A DNA stretch of 64,000 nt, taken from assembly GCF_009831655.1 (NCBI RefSeq), contig NZ_WRPA01000015.1:1-64000 (forward strand), given 5' to 3'. The notes under the pieces are model-generated. The model did no database searches and was not told the DNA's origin. It worked only from the letters and a program-made list of their open reading frames with translations. Position numbers and translations under genes: made by a program. The number at the start of each line of letters is the position of its first letter. Positions within the stretch are counted from its first letter, which is position 1. Positions 27,204 through 36,776 of the stretch are shown here, piece after piece. The stretch comes from Shewanella insulae. Its GTDB lineage: Bacteria; Pseudomonadota; Gammaproteobacteria; Enterobacterales; Shewanellaceae.

Positions 27204-29000
27204 TTAGTTCTTCTTAGAGTATTTCGCTGCTTCTTCACCCGCTAGGCGACCGAAGGTGATGATGTCAGAGATAGCGTTACCACCAAGACGGTTTGCACCG
27301 TGAACACCACCTGTCACTTCACCCGCACCATATAGGCCTGGAATAACCTGTTTCTTGGCATTCATTACCTCGGCCTTAGTATCGATCATCACGCCACCCA
27401 TGGTGTGGTGAACGCCCGGCGTTACTTCGATGGCATAGTAGTTACCTTCGTTTAGTGCACGTGGCAGGTTAGGACGCTCGAAATCAGCATCTTTACCGCT
27501 AGTGACGAAGCTGTTGTAGCGAGCTACCGTCTCGGTCAAGGCCTTACCGTCAATACCAACACCTTTCATTTCACCAAGCTTAACTAAGCTATCGGCTGTC
27601 GGGGCAACACCCAGACCGATATACTTATCAATCTTCTTCAGTGACTTACGTACTGAATCATCGAAGATAAGGAAGGCTGACTTACCGGTTTGCGCCAAGA
27701 TGGCCGCCGAGGCTTTATCACGAGTGGTGATCTCGTTGACGAAGCGCTTACCTTCACGGTTAACCAAGATAGCACCGTTACCACGAACCGCTTCAGTAAC
27801 CATCACACCACCCTTTACAGACAGTGTCGGGTGCGCCTGGATGTATTCAACATCTTTCATCGCCGCGCCAGCATTTGCCGCAACATCTAGACCGTCACCG
27901 ACGGCACCAGGTTGGTTAGTCGAGATAAAGCCTTTTAGTTTAGGATCTAGCTTAGCTACGCGATCATTGTTCTTAGCGAAACCACCGGTTGCCAGAATTA
28001 CGGCATCCGTTTTCACCCAGTAGTATCCCTTGTACATACCCTTAACCAGGATACCCTTAACCTTGCCGCTGTCGTCTTTAAGTACTTCGACACCACGAGT
28101 ATTCATGCGGATATCGATGTTGCGCTTGACCGCGTTATCGTACAGTACCTGTACCACGTGCGCGCCAACACCTGCGCCACCCGTCGGACGGTGTGAACGG
28201 TTAACCGATGCTCCACCCATGCGACCCACGTCGTTCAAGTCGGCGCCCATGGCCGTCATCCAGTCGACAGAGCCTTTAGAGTGGGAAGAGAGAATCTCAA
28301 CCAGCGCTGGATCGTTGATGTTACGACCACCTTTCATGGTGTCTTTGTACATCAGCTCAGGGCTGTCTTTGATGTTCTTCGCTTTTTGCTGATCTGTCCA
28401 AGCGGCGTTCATACCACCGGCCGCCAACTTGGCGTTACCACCGATGACCGGCTCTTTCTCGATCAGAATGACTTTAGCGCCATTATCGTGTGCAGAGACT
28501 GCGGCAGAGAAACCTGCGCCGCCCGACCCCACAACCACTACGTCAACGGTATCGCGAGGTGCGCTAGCAAGAGCCGCTTGACGTTCTGCCTTGTCTTTCG
28601 CCAGTTCGGCGATAGTTGGCTCGTGACGTTCCCACTTCTTCGCATAAGGCATGTTGAAATCGAAGCTATGGCAAGAGTCACAGTAGACCATAGATTTTTC
28701 ATGGGCGCTGTGGCAAGAGGTACAAGACACATCACCTGGGAAGTGAGAATCGTGGGCGTTGTAGTGCTCATGCTTAGTCTCCTCGGCCACTTCCGCTAAG
28801 GTACCGTGACACGAAACACACTGAGCATTTTCATAGGTCAGGCTGTCGTTTGACAGCTCACCATCGGGTTGGTGACAGCTATCACACTCTTGATTTTCGG
28901 CGTGGAAGTCAGCCAGGTTGTCGGCTGCCATGGCGTTGCCCATGAATCCGGCTGTGCCCATCAAGGTGGCTAGACATACCGCAAGTTTCATCTTTTTCAT
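27204..29000 (-). CDS. fccA: periplasmic tetraheme flavocytochrome c fumarate reductase
   Basis: FccA reduces fumarate to succinate in the periplasm, taking electrons from the menaquinol-oxidising CymA, and is a hallmark of Shewanella. The 598 residues start with a signal peptide (about 1-25). Four heme c motifs follow: CDSCH 39-43, CVSCH 61-65, CTSCH 93-97 and CDSCH 107-111. The flavin domain has [20 protein letters not shown] and [20 protein letters not shown], with the active-site arginine region near EAVRG and the C-terminal [24 protein letters not shown] stands just before the ATG. It is divergent from a sensor kinase gene, which may respond to its substrate. Confidence 0.96.
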   Translation of the reverse strand: MKKMKLAVCLATLMGTAGFMGNAMAADNLADFHAENQECDSCHQPDGELSNDSLTYENAQCVSCHGTLAEVAEETKHEHYNAHDSHFPGDVSCTSCHSAHEKSMVYCDSCHSFDFNMPYAKKWERHEPTIAELAKDKAERQAALASAPRDTVDVVVVGSGGAGFSAAVSAHDNGAKVILIEKEPVIGGNAKLAAGGMNAAWTDQQKAKNIKDSPELMYKDTMKGGRNINDPALVEILSSHSKGSVDWMTAMGADLNDVGRMGGASVNRSHRPTGGAGVGAHVVQVLYDNAVKRNIDIRMNTRGVEVLKDDSGKVKGILVKGMYKGYYWVKTDAVILATGGFAKNNDRVAKLDPKLKGFISTNQPGAVGDGLDVAANAGAAMKDVEYIQAHPTLSVKGGVMVTEAVRGNGAILVNREGKRFVNEITTRDKASAAILAQTGKSAFLIFDDSVRKSLKKIDKYIGLGVAPTADSLVKLGEMKGVGIDGKALTETVARYNSFVTSGKDADFERPNLPRALNEGNYYAIEVTPGVHHTMGGVMIDTKAEVMNAKKQVIPGLYGAGEVTGGVHGANRLGGNAISDIITFGRLAGEEAAKYSKKN

Positions 29001-29237
29001 CTTTGCTCCCCCTTCTAAACTTGCAGGTAAACCCGCTTAATTTAGAAGCACTTACATTATATTTAGATTAAAGTGGTTCACACTTAACTTTAGAAGAAAG
29101 CCTTAACAGGTATTGATGAGTACCTCGGGCCTTCACTATCGCTCAAATAAATGATTAACCAAGGGAGACAAATCAGCAATCTGAGCACCGCATTAGGCAT
29201 CAGAAATGACACCTCAATCACAGCCCCCAAGATCCTC

Positions 29238-29254
29238 TATGCAAGTATGCATAA
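29238..29254. promoter_or_regulatory. candidate operator, copy 1
   Basis: TATGCAAGTATGCATAA contains ATGCA and TGCAT as a perfect inverted repeat. A second site with the same pattern, TATGCAANNANGCATAA, follows 30 bases later. It lies about 145 bases before the kinase start and about 240 bases before fccA. Confidence 0.5.
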
Positions 29255-29267
29255 TCACAAAGAGGTA

Positions 29268-29284
29268 TATGCAAAAACGCATAA
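29268..29284. promoter_or_regulatory. candidate operator, copy 2
   Basis: TATGCAAAAACGCATAA shares the TATGCAANNANGCATAA pattern with copy 1, at 30 bp centre spacing, which is close to three helical turns. This suggests two dimers binding on the same face of the helix. Confidence 0.5.
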
Positions 29285-29397
29285 CTCCGCGCGATCCCGA
29301 TCACAAGCCTTTCCCATCTGCAGTGAGTTAGATAAGAAATTGCTAATTCGCGTAATACAGCACAGTTTATTGCCCCTGAAAAATGTAGTATTTCAGC

Positions 29398-31362
29398 ATG
29401 AAACGCTTACTTCTCTGTCTATTATTTTTCAGCTTTCCTGCCCTGACTCAGGAGAGCATCGTCTTTGGCGTCCACTCGAAAACCGCGCCGCTGGAGTGGC
29501 GCAACAACGGCGTGGATCAAGGCTTCAACATAGAGCTGATGTATCGCATCGGCCAGCTGATCGACAAGCGGATCATCATACGTCGCAAGAGCTTTCAGCA
29601 GCTGGTAAAGGATGTGCACAATCCGCGCAGCGACATAGACGTGATCGCTGTGGTCAGCCCGGTGAATCTGGATCGCAAACTCAGCCAGTCCGATCCCATC
29701 TATGCCACCCACGCCAAGGCCTACACCCTACAAGGCAAGGCGCTGATCAACAGCTGGACAGATCTGGAGGGCAAGCGAGTCGCCATCAAGAAGGGCGCCT
29801 TCGTCGACGTCTATCTATCGGGCTACCCGCAAAAATTTAATCGTGTGGATGTCGATCTATACGAGACAGGCTTTAAACAGCTGATCGCAAACGAGGTAGA
29901 CGTGGTGATAGCCGAGAGCTTCGTGGCTCGCCGCCTGTTGCCCCTTTACCCTTCGGTGCGTAGCTCCAGTGACGCCCTCATCTATGGTGCCTTCAACTTC
30001 GTCTGCAACGGCAAGAAGGCCGCACTGATGCATGAGATCAACGACGCCCTGCGTCAGCTCAAACTGTCGGGCGAGTATGACCGCCTGGTCAACAAGTGGT
30101 TTGGTACGGGCCGCGAGAAGGTTGACCTGACCTCCACAGAGAAGCGCATGTTCTCCCTGGCGATTCTGGTGGCCATCGTCTCGGCGAGCGGCATGATCTA
30201 CACGGGTTTTATCAGCGCCAGCCTACGAAGACGAAAGAAAGCCCTGGACGCCGAGCTTATCCAGCGTCGCCGGGTCGAGGCGGAGATCTCCAACATCTCC
30301 AAGCAGTTTCAGTCTGTGCTGGACGGCATCCCCCACGGCGTCACCATAGTCAACCGCGAGCTACAACGCCTGTGGAGTAACGACAACAATGTGCACCTGC
30401 TGATCTCTGAGGCATTCCACTACATAGACGATCAAAGCTTCGATCTCAGGCCCGCCGTGCTACAGGTGCTGACCCAACAAAAATCCTTGATCGCCGACAT
30501 GCTGTATCAGGAACAATATTGGCAGCTGCAGATCCACCCGATCGCCAATGATCAGGTGGTGATCCTTTTGGAAGAGTCTACCGAACAACATAAGCTACGT
30601 CAGGCTAACGAAGAGGCCAGCCGACTGGCCTCCTTAGGGGAGTTGTCTGCCGGTATCGCCCACGAGATCAACAACCCGACCGGGCTGATCCTGCATGCCA
30701 TCTCGCTGTTCTCGGCAGCCATGAAAGACTTAAACCCGGCGGCTAACTATTATCAGCAGCAGAATCCCTTCTGGCAGATCGCCGGACTCCCACCTAGTCA
30801 GGCCATGGACGAGATGGAAGTGAGCTGCGACACCATAGAGGAGGCCGCCAAGCGCATCAGTCGCATCGTCAACGATCTCAAGCGCTACGCCCTGCCCAAC
30901 CTCACTCAAGATCATACCCAGGTCTGCCTCAACGAGGTGGTCGAGGTGGCGCTACGTCTGACCGCCAACCAGACCAAGACCCGTCAGGTAACCAAGCTGC
31001 TGCACCTCCCCAGCCCCAGGATTCTGGGTGATGCTCAGCAGTTACATCAGGTGTTGATCAATCTGATCCAAAATGCCTGTCATGCCTGCCGGCCCCATGA
31101 AGGCAGCATTCAGATCAGCACAGAGGTAAGTCAGGGACGTGCCCAGATCAATGTCAACGACAACGGCTGCGGCATGGACAGCACAACCCTTAAGCGTATC
31201 ACTGAGCCCTTCTTCACCACACGACGCACCGAGGGTGGCAGTGGCCTGGGCCTGTCGGTCTGTAGTCGTATCATCAAAGAGCATCAGGGTCAGATGCAGA
31301 TACACTCGGCGCCCGGTAAGGGCACCCGTATCCAACTTAGTTTTGCCTTGGTTCAGGAGTAG
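29398..31362 (+). CDS. sensor histidine kinase with periplasmic solute-binding domain
   Basis: The 654-residue protein has a signal-like N-terminus (RLLLCLLFFSFPALT). A periplasmic domain of SBP_bac_3 type follows (about 20-240, IVFGVHSKTAPLEWR ... FGTGREKV), the kind that binds amino acids or organic acids. One membrane helix is next (about 250-270). A PAS-like segment comes next, then the HisKA domain with the phosphorylated histidine in SAGIAHEINNPTG, and the ATPase domain (N box LINLIQNACHA, G1 NDNGCGM, F box EPFFTTR, G2 SGLGLSV). The start has no strong ribosome binding site. The response regulator starts nine bases after its stop. Being divergent from fccA and upstream of a DAACS transporter, it may sense a C4-dicarboxylate or an amino acid. 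Confidence 0.92.
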   Translation: MKRLLLCLLFFSFPALTQESIVFGVHSKTAPLEWRNNGVDQGFNIELMYRIGQLIDKRIIIRRKSFQQLVKDVHNPRSDIDVIAVVSPVNLDRKLSQSDPIYATHAKAYTLQGKALINSWTDLEGKRVAIKKGAFVDVYLSGYPQKFNRVDVDLYETGFKQLIANEVDVVIAESFVARRLLPLYPSVRSSSDALIYGAFNFVCNGKKAALMHEINDALRQLKLSGEYDRLVNKWFGTGREKVDLTSTEKRMFSLAILVAIVSASGMIYTGFISASLRRRKKALDAELIQRRRVEAEISNISKQFQSVLDGIPHGVTIVNRELQRLWSNDNNVHLLISEAFHYIDDQSFDLRPAVLQVLTQQKSLIADMLYQEQYWQLQIHPIANDQVVILLEESTEQHKLRQANEEASRLASLGELSAGIAHEINNPTGLILHAISLFSAAMKDLNPAANYYQQQNPFWQIAGLPPSQAMDEMEVSCDTIEEAAKRISRIVNDLKRYALPNLTQDHTQVCLNEVVEVALRLTANQTKTRQVTKLLHLPSPRILGDAQQLHQVLINLIQNACHACRPHEGSIQISTEVSQGRAQINVNDNGCGMDSTTLKRITEPFFTTRRTEGGSGLGLSVCSRIIKEHQGQMQIHSAPGKGTRIQLSFALVQE

Positions 31363-31371
31363 CAACAACAG

Positions 31372-32754
31372 ATGAAACTTGCACGCAATATCCTTTTGGT
31401 CGACGACGAAGCCTCCTGGCTACGTACCCTGGCGGTAACACTCAACCGCCTGGTCCCTGAGGCAGAGATAGACACCTGCGTCGATAGCCGCCAGGTACTC
31501 AACCGCCTGCAGGTGGGCGACTACGCCCTGGTGCTGCTTGATCTCACCATGCCCTTCCACTCCGGCGAAGAGCTGCTGGGGATGATCCGCGCCGAATACC
31601 CCAACACCCGGGTGATCATAGTCACGGGCGTCAACGAAGTCGATACTGCAGTGCGCTGCATCAAGCATGGCGCCTACGACTACTTCATCAAGACGGACAA
31701 CGTCAGCGATCTGGCCCATACTGTGCGCCGCGCGCTGGAGGTGGTGGGCCTCGAGCGCAACTACCTGCACATCAAGGAGCGCTTTCTCAGCCGCACCTTA
31801 GATAACCCCAAGGCCTTTAACAACATACTCACCTGCGAGCCAGCGCTGCTGGATCAGTTTCGCTATCTGGAAGCCGTCGCCTTCAGCCCTGAGCCCTTGT
31901 TGATCCACGGCGAGAGCGGTACCGGCAAGAGCGAGTTTGCCCGCTCCTGTCACCAGCTGTTCAGTCCAGAGCAGCCCTTTGTCAGCCTCAACCTGGCGGG
32001 CATCAACAGCGACACCTTCGAGCTCAAGCTGTGCGGCCGACTGAGCCATAAGCCAAATGGCGAGGTCGATGCGGTCACCGGCCTGCTGCATCAGGCAGGC
32101 AGCGGCATACTCTACCTGAGCGAGATAGGCGCCCTGCCCCTGAGTGCGCAGAGCATCTTGCTGGAACTTATCGAGAGTAAGACCTACTCGCCCCAAGGCA
32201 GCGACAGCCGCTTCCCCATCAAGTGTAAGTTTGTGGTCTCGACTCAGGACGATCTGCTCGCCCTCAACAAGGTCGGTGAGTTTCGCAGCGATCTCCTCTA
32301 CCGCCTGCGCGCCCACAAGATAAGACTACCAAGGCTGGCCGAGCGTCCCCTAGACATCGCCATGCTAATCAATCACTTCATCGCCGAGGCCGCCGAGGAG
32401 ATGTCCCTGAGCGCGCCGCAGCAACCCAGAGATCTGGCGCCTAAACTGCTGGATTATGACTTCCCCGGCAACCTCAACGAGCTCAAGGGGATGGTGTTCG
32501 ATGCCGTTAGTCGTAGCGACGGCGTCACCCTCAACATCTCCCCCTTCATGGAGGCGATAAAGGAACATAAGTCACTGGACGCCGCCCCAGGGGATCACAT
32601 CATCTTCCCCAAGTCGCTGCCCACCCTGGCGGAGATGAATCAGGCATTGATCGACGAGGCCATGAGCCGCACCGCCAACAACCAGACCGCCGCCGCACAG
32701 ATGCTGGGGATCAGCCAAAGCGCTCTCAGCCGACGCCTGACCAAGGGGCAGTAA
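31372..32754 (+). CDS. NtrC-like response regulator with degenerate sigma-54 AAA+ domain
   Basis: The 460 residues have three parts. The receiver (about 1-125) keeps Asp57 (LLDLTMP), the acidic pocket (LVDDEA), Thr and Lys (YFIKTDN). The AAA+ domain (about 150-385) has Walker A GESGTGKS at 180-187 and an intact arginine-finger region EFRSDLLYRL. The end is a Fis-type helix-turn-helix (NNQTAAAQMLGISQSALSRR). The GAFTGA loop that contacts sigma-54 should lie around 228-237 but reads PNGEVDAVTG. Walker B reads ILYLSEIG, so the usual aspartate is Ser250. It therefore probably does not drive sigma-54 transcription and may act like TyrR as a simple repressor or activator. Confidence 0.9.
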   Translation: MKLARNILLVDDEASWLRTLAVTLNRLVPEAEIDTCVDSRQVLNRLQVGDYALVLLDLTMPFHSGEELLGMIRAEYPNTRVIIVTGVNEVDTAVRCIKHGAYDYFIKTDNVSDLAHTVRRALEVVGLERNYLHIKERFLSRTLDNPKAFNNILTCEPALLDQFRYLEAVAFSPEPLLIHGESGTGKSEFARSCHQLFSPEQPFVSLNLAGINSDTFELKLCGRLSHKPNGEVDAVTGLLHQAGSGILYLSEIGALPLSAQSILLELIESKTYSPQGSDSRFPIKCKFVVSTQDDLLALNKVGEFRSDLLYRLRAHKIRLPRLAERPLDIAMLINHFIAEAAEEMSLSAPQQPRDLAPKLLDYDFPGNLNELKGMVFDAVSRSDGVTLNISPFMEAIKEHKSLDAAPGDHIIFPKSLPTLAEMNQALIDEAMSRTANNQTAAAQMLGISQSALSRRLTKGQ

Positions 32755-32780
32755 AACTCGCTCTCTCGCCAAAAGGTCAT

Positions 32781-32811
32781 AAAAAAGCCTCTCATCATGA
32801 GAGGCTTTTTC
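32781..32811. terminator. bidirectional Rho-independent terminator
   Basis: AAAAAAGCCTCTCAT and ATGAGAGGCTTTTT form a perfect stem. It lies between the convergent response regulator and DAACS transporter genes and serves both. Confidence 0.94.
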
Positions 32812-32822
32812 GTTTAAACGTC

Positions 32823-34085
32823 TTAGGCGGTCTGCTGCTGACGCGCTTCTTCTAACTCCTCTTCATGGGCATTCTCTGTGGCGTCGACTATGGTGAGCAC
32901 TGCGGCGTCACCCACGACGTTACAAGAGGTCAGCACCATGTCGATCAGTCTATCCAGCGCCGCGACGATCACGAAGGCCTCGACCGGCAGGCCCATCTGG
33001 TGGATCAGCACGCCAATCATCACCATGCCGCCGCCCGGCACGCCGCCGGCGCCGACAGACAGCAGGAAGATGCTAAACAGCAGGGCGGGCAGCTGCTCCA
33101 TGGCGATAGGAGCGCCGAAGGAGTTAGCCACGAAAAAGATGGCGACGGTGATATAGATAGAGACGCCGCCCATGTTCATGGTCGCCCCCAGAGGCACGCC
33201 GAAACCGGCCACGGCGCGCTTCACGCCCAGCTTCTCGGTGAGGGTACGCATGGTAACAGGAATGGTGGCATTCGAGCTGGCGGTCGACAGGGAGAAGAGG
33301 ATCTGCTCCTGGGTCTTGGCGCGGAAGGTCTTGGCCGATACAGGGGTAAGCAGACTCACCGCCCATGGGTAGACAACAAAGATCCACAACAGTAGCAGGC
33401 TGAGGATCACCACCAGGTATTCGACCACACTAAGGAAGAGACTCGCCTCAAGGGTCGCACCCAGCTTAAACATCAGCGCAAACACACCAATGGGCGCCAG
33501 CTGCATCACCACGCTGATGAGTTTCATCATCAGCTTGTTGCCTTCGGTGAAGCCCTGTTGCAGTAGCGGCACCGCGCCGTTCATCGACTTGATGACACCA
33601 CCGACCAGCAGCGCCATGAAGATCACCTGCAGCATGTTACCCGAGGTGAAGGCGGCTACCGGGTTGCTCGGCACTATGTTGACGATAAGCTGCATCAGGT
33701 TAGGCAATTCGGTAGCGGTGATCTCGGCGCCTGTACCACCCGTCATATCCACTCCGAGCCCCGGCTTAAGCAGCAGGGCCACAGTCAGCGCGGCGAAGAT
33801 GGCCACCAGGGTGTTGATGATGTAGAAACCAAAAGTCTTGCCGCCGAGGCGACCGAAGCTCTTGAGATCGTCGAGTTCCAGCACGCCGCAAACGATGCTG
33901 ACGAAGACCAGGGGCACCACCATCATCATGATCATGTTGACGAACATGGTACCTAAGCCGGAAGCGACCTCGACCAGTGTGCCGGAGAAGAACCCAACAT
34001 CGGCCAGGAAATATTGAACTATGCTACCTAGAATCAGACCAGAAAAGAGGCCGATAAAGATGCGCGTTGAGAGTGATTTAGTCAT
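32823..34085 (-). CDS. DAACS-family cation symporter with non-acidic-substrate signatures
   Basis: The 420-residue inner-membrane protein has the GltP/DctA layout: eight membrane helices and two reentrant hairpins. HP1 is SLSTASSNATIPVT (about 265-279) and HP2 is SVGAGGVPGGGMVM (about 343-356). Compared with the archaeal aspartate transporter GltPh, the TM7 motif NMDGT reads NMGGV (304-308), so the sodium-binding aspartate is Gly306. The TM8 arginine that holds the substrate side-chain carboxylate is Leu385 (LIDMVLTSCNVVGD), while Asp382 and Asn389 remain. Acidic substrates such as fumarate or aspartate are therefore doubtful, despite the fccA neighbourhood. AAGG precedes the ATG. Confidence 0.9.
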   Translation of the reverse strand: MTKSLSTRIFIGLFSGLILGSIVQYFLADVGFFSGTLVEVASGLGTMFVNMIMMMVVPLVFVSIVCGVLELDDLKSFGRLGGKTFGFYIINTLVAIFAALTVALLLKPGLGVDMTGGTGAEITATELPNLMQLIVNIVPSNPVAAFTSGNMLQVIFMALLVGGVIKSMNGAVPLLQQGFTEGNKLMMKLISVVMQLAPIGVFALMFKLGATLEASLFLSVVEYLVVILSLLLLWIFVVYPWAVSLLTPVSAKTFRAKTQEQILFSLSTASSNATIPVTMRTLTEKLGVKRAVAGFGVPLGATMNMGGVSIYITVAIFFVANSFGAPIAMEQLPALLFSIFLLSVGAGGVPGGGMVMIGVLIHQMGLPVEAFVIVAALDRLIDMVLTSCNVVGDAAVLTIVDATENAHEEELEEARQQQTA

Positions 34086-34584
34086 ATGCTTGCCTTGTTT
34101 TGCCGCGCATCTATCGTGCGCTTTTTCTCTTCTCCATCTGACGTGGAGATAGTGATAAGAGCCGTGGCCCTCCCGTTACTGGTCAGTGATAGTGGATCAT
34201 GCTAGTGATAATTTCAATCACAATCTGGGCAAGTTAACAGACACAAAACGGCAACCGGCAAGCCGCATAAAGAGCAAGGTGATGATTTTTATGGTTAAAA
34301 ACTTAGATAGGTGAATTTAGGCCGATCGGCAAGTTTTACTTGTTAGCACAAAAATCCAACAACCAGTTCACAAAGACAGCACGCAAGCCAGTGAAACACG
34401 CCAACAGCCACACTTTAAGCAAAATATAATCCTGTTGAAAATTATTTTTTTAGTGTCAACCATTACTCACAGGCAGAGGCTAGTGAGATCCACTAGGCAC
34501 AGGCAAAAACACAGCAGATAGACTAATAGAAAATTTCAGGCAAACTCGCCAACACAATATAACTTTCACCAGCTAAACCATTGA
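34086..34584. other. AT-rich intergenic region with one small palindrome
   Basis: I see no gene. CTAGTG-AGATC-CACTAG at 34480-34496 is a perfect six-base inverted repeat and could be an operator. The DAACS promoter lies at the left end, and the Toprim gene of the SMC operon ends at the right. Composition is clearly AT-richer than the flanking core genes. Confidence 0.5.
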
Positions 34585-35508
34585 TTACTTGTTTCTCAAC
34601 AAGCCTGTTAGCAGCAAATTTTTCGTTAACATATGCTGCTGTTTAATACTCACCTTAGATAAACACATCCAATTAAACAAAGGTTGCCATTCACCTAGAT
34701 CTAATCTTTCAAGATGAGATACCTGACGACTCTGTTTGTAATAATCACTGGAATCATTTATCTGCGGAATATTGAGTAATCTATCGGGTTGGCTCACGGC
34801 TAGATCTGGTAAAATTAGCTGCTGACAACCGTCCAATAAACAGGCAATCTGTAATCCAGCCGGATCCAGATCGACAAAGGCACTGATGGTAATTTTAGCG
34901 GCTAAACCTGCATCGTTCTGAATCTGTTTGAGCAAGGATTTTCTACCCGCCGCCGAATGGGTACCGCCTCCGCGATAGACAAACAACGCATTACCCAGTC
35001 GCCGACTCAATTCGACATTAAAGTCCCCTTGGTGTACAGCATCAAAGATATCCAGATTTTCAACGATAACGAGATCTGAAACAGGCTTATTTCGACAAAC
35101 CTCAATGACACGATCGATATGGAGCCTAAATGCCGTCTGCTCGTCAAACAAACCAAACTCATCGCGGCACACTTCACCAGTGAGCATAAATGGAGCTTTA
35201 ACCAATACGTAGTTTGCTTCAGGCCGAATGTTGGCATACTTCTCTTTCGAGGTAATGTTAGATATCGCCATCCGGTCAACATTGAAGTCGAGATTGAGTA
35301 CATCTACGCCAGCATCAATATTGACCATCTCCCTCAGCAAGTCGAAATCTGCCAATGAAAAATGAAGATATTTACCTGCGCCATCGAGCTGGCCGATCTC
35401 CAATTGTCGATAGATCTTTTTCCAAGCGGCATTAAACGGCACCCGGGATGATCGTTTGATTACTGCATTGGCGATGACATTCAATTGCGTCTTGCTGAAA
35501 GCGGTCAT
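34585..35508 (-). CDS. Toprim-domain nuclease subunit of an SMC system (JetD/MksG-like)
   Basis: The 307-residue protein has a winged-helix-like N-terminus and a Toprim domain. Glu150 in DLVIVENLDIF and Asp213/Asp215 in AFVDLDPAGLQ are the metal-binding E and DxD. DLDPAG is the form seen in Wadjet JetD and MksG, which resemble the Spo11/TopoVI-A fold. The expected role is to cut DNA that the SMC motor has looped. AAGGAGGG before the ATG is the strongest ribosome binding site in the operon. It follows the MukF-like gene by 46 bases. It is visibly AT-richer than the three genes before it, which suggests separate acquisition. Confidence 0.8.
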   Translation of the reverse strand: MTAFSKTQLNVIANAVIKRSSRVPFNAAWKKIYRQLEIGQLDGAGKYLHFSLADFDLLREMVNIDAGVDVLNLDFNVDRMAISNITSKEKYANIRPEANYVLVKAPFMLTGEVCRDEFGLFDEQTAFRLHIDRVIEVCRNKPVSDLVIVENLDIFDAVHQGDFNVELSRRLGNALFVYRGGGTHSAAGRKSLLKQIQNDAGLAAKITISAFVDLDPAGLQIACLLDGCQQLILPDLAVSQPDRLLNIPQINDSSDYYKQSRQVSHLERLDLGEWQPLFNWMCLSKVSIKQQHMLTKNLLLTGLLRNK

Positions 35509-35554
35509 AACCCTCCTTAGACTTGAAACCTATACATACGCAGCCTTGACCTTC

Positions 35555-36775
35555 CTATGCCAGTCCCAATTCGACATCACGAATGATAAAGTTACCACTA
35601 TAAACAGGATGGCGCTCGCCTATGGGCTCAAGCTCGAAATAGCGTCTGTGCTCCTCGGGCAAGCCCTCATAGCCGCAAATCACCTGATATAACCAGCTTT
35701 CAGGATCCCAATCCATCTCCTTTTGCCTTAGATAATCCAAAGCCGATTGATTTATTCCCGAATCTATAACGGCGCAGAAATACTCATCCACCGCCAGCTT
35801 GAGCGGATTATCGGGAATATCGAAGTCTTCCGCCTCCACCAGGGCGAAGGCCACGTCATGGTCGCGCATCACAAGATCGCGACCAGCACGGCTGATACTC
35901 TTGATCTGTGACACCATGGCCAGCAGCTCGACCTCCTGAGCCGTATTGCTCACATCCACAGCCGCCGGCGCCAGAATCGCCTCGGCGCGGTTAAACAGGG
36001 TCGGCAGCTGCTTGTGACTCACATGATCCGCCACCTCATAATCTGGATGCATATCCGTGTAGAGCAGCCAGCCCTTAAGCAAACGGGTACGCCCCTGGAT
36101 CTGACGGAAACGTCCCAGCAGCTCCAGCAGACGGCCCTGCACCACGCTAAGCTCCTGGGTACAGTCACTCAGGGTCTCCTGCAAGCGGGTCACCAGTAGC
36201 TTGCGCAGCTCGCGGATATCACCCGCTATCTCACCCAGCTCGCTAAACTGGAACATCTCCAGGCCGTTGAGCAGTTCGGACACCTGGCTTTGGGCCAGCT
36301 CGTTCTCACGTATCTTGGCGTTGATGGTGCCCACATAACCGAACTCGTTGTTGATGCGACTCCAGAGCACACGAATCGAGTATTTCAGCCCCTCGGTGAA
36401 GCTGTAGACCTGCTCGCTGAGATCCGCAAGATAGGCCTCGCTGGCGCTATAGTCGGCGCTATGACGCGCCTCCTTGTAGTGATCCGCTAGGGTCTTGATA
36501 GTCGCCAGCGACGAGCCCACATTGGCATCGATCTGACGATTACGCTCATCGCTCAACGCCTCTTCCAGCAGGGCGCGCACCGAACGTTTCAGGCGTAACT
36601 CCTGTCCAGGTTCTGGTCGCCAGAGGATGTCGGCCTTGCGCAACTTATCTATAGCGCTGTCATTTTCACCATCTTCCGCTATTGAACCAGATAAATAGAC
36701 GTCCATGATGAGATCCGCATGGCGTCCCAACTGCTTAAGCAGTTTCACGCCAGCCTGATGTAAGTTGCTACTCAT
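35555..36775 (-). CDS. MukF/kleisin-like SMC accessory subunit (JetA/MksF-like)
   Basis: The 406-residue protein is soluble and largely helical. An N-terminal winged-helix-like stretch (KLLKQLGRHADLIMDVYLSG ... DKLRKADILWR) is followed by long helices (about 80-240). A middle linker and a C-terminal alpha/beta part (LYQVICGYEGLPEEHRRYFE) complete it. The layout resembles the kleisins of MukBEF/MksBEF. No enzyme motif is seen. It starts one base after the stop of the MukE-like gene, so the subunits are made at linked rates. The assignment rests on operon position more than on motifs. Confidence 0.68.
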   Translation of the reverse strand: MSSNLHQAGVKLLKQLGRHADLIMDVYLSGSIAEDGENDSAIDKLRKADILWRPEPGQELRLKRSVRALLEEALSDERNRQIDANVGSSLATIKTLADHYKEARHSADYSASEAYLADLSEQVYSFTEGLKYSIRVLWSRINNEFGYVGTINAKIRENELAQSQVSELLNGLEMFQFSELGEIAGDIRELRKLLVTRLQETLSDCTQELSVVQGRLLELLGRFRQIQGRTRLLKGWLLYTDMHPDYEVADHVSHKQLPTLFNRAEAILAPAAVDVSNTAQEVELLAMVSQIKSISRAGRDLVMRDHDVAFALVEAEDFDIPDNPLKLAVDEYFCAVIDSGINQSALDYLRQKEMDWDPESWLYQVICGYEGLPEEHRRYFELEPIGERHPVYSGNFIIRDVELGLA

Positions 36776-36776
36776 A

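Larger units (their letters stand above)
29001..29397. other. divergent regulatory region between fccA and the sensor kinase
   Basis: There is no gene here. A palindrome-like AAGTG-GTTCA-CACTT lies at 29071-29085, and a half FNR-like TTGAT lies at about 29112. Two 17-base matching palindromes at 29238 and 29268 are listed separately. A frame of 29151-29840 on the plus strand is an overlap artefact of the kinase gene. Confidence 0.6.

Noticed and set aside
29151-29840. 229-residue frame before and over the sensor kinase
   Set aside because: It overlaps the kinase gene in another frame and has no start signal. The kinase reading has clear domains.
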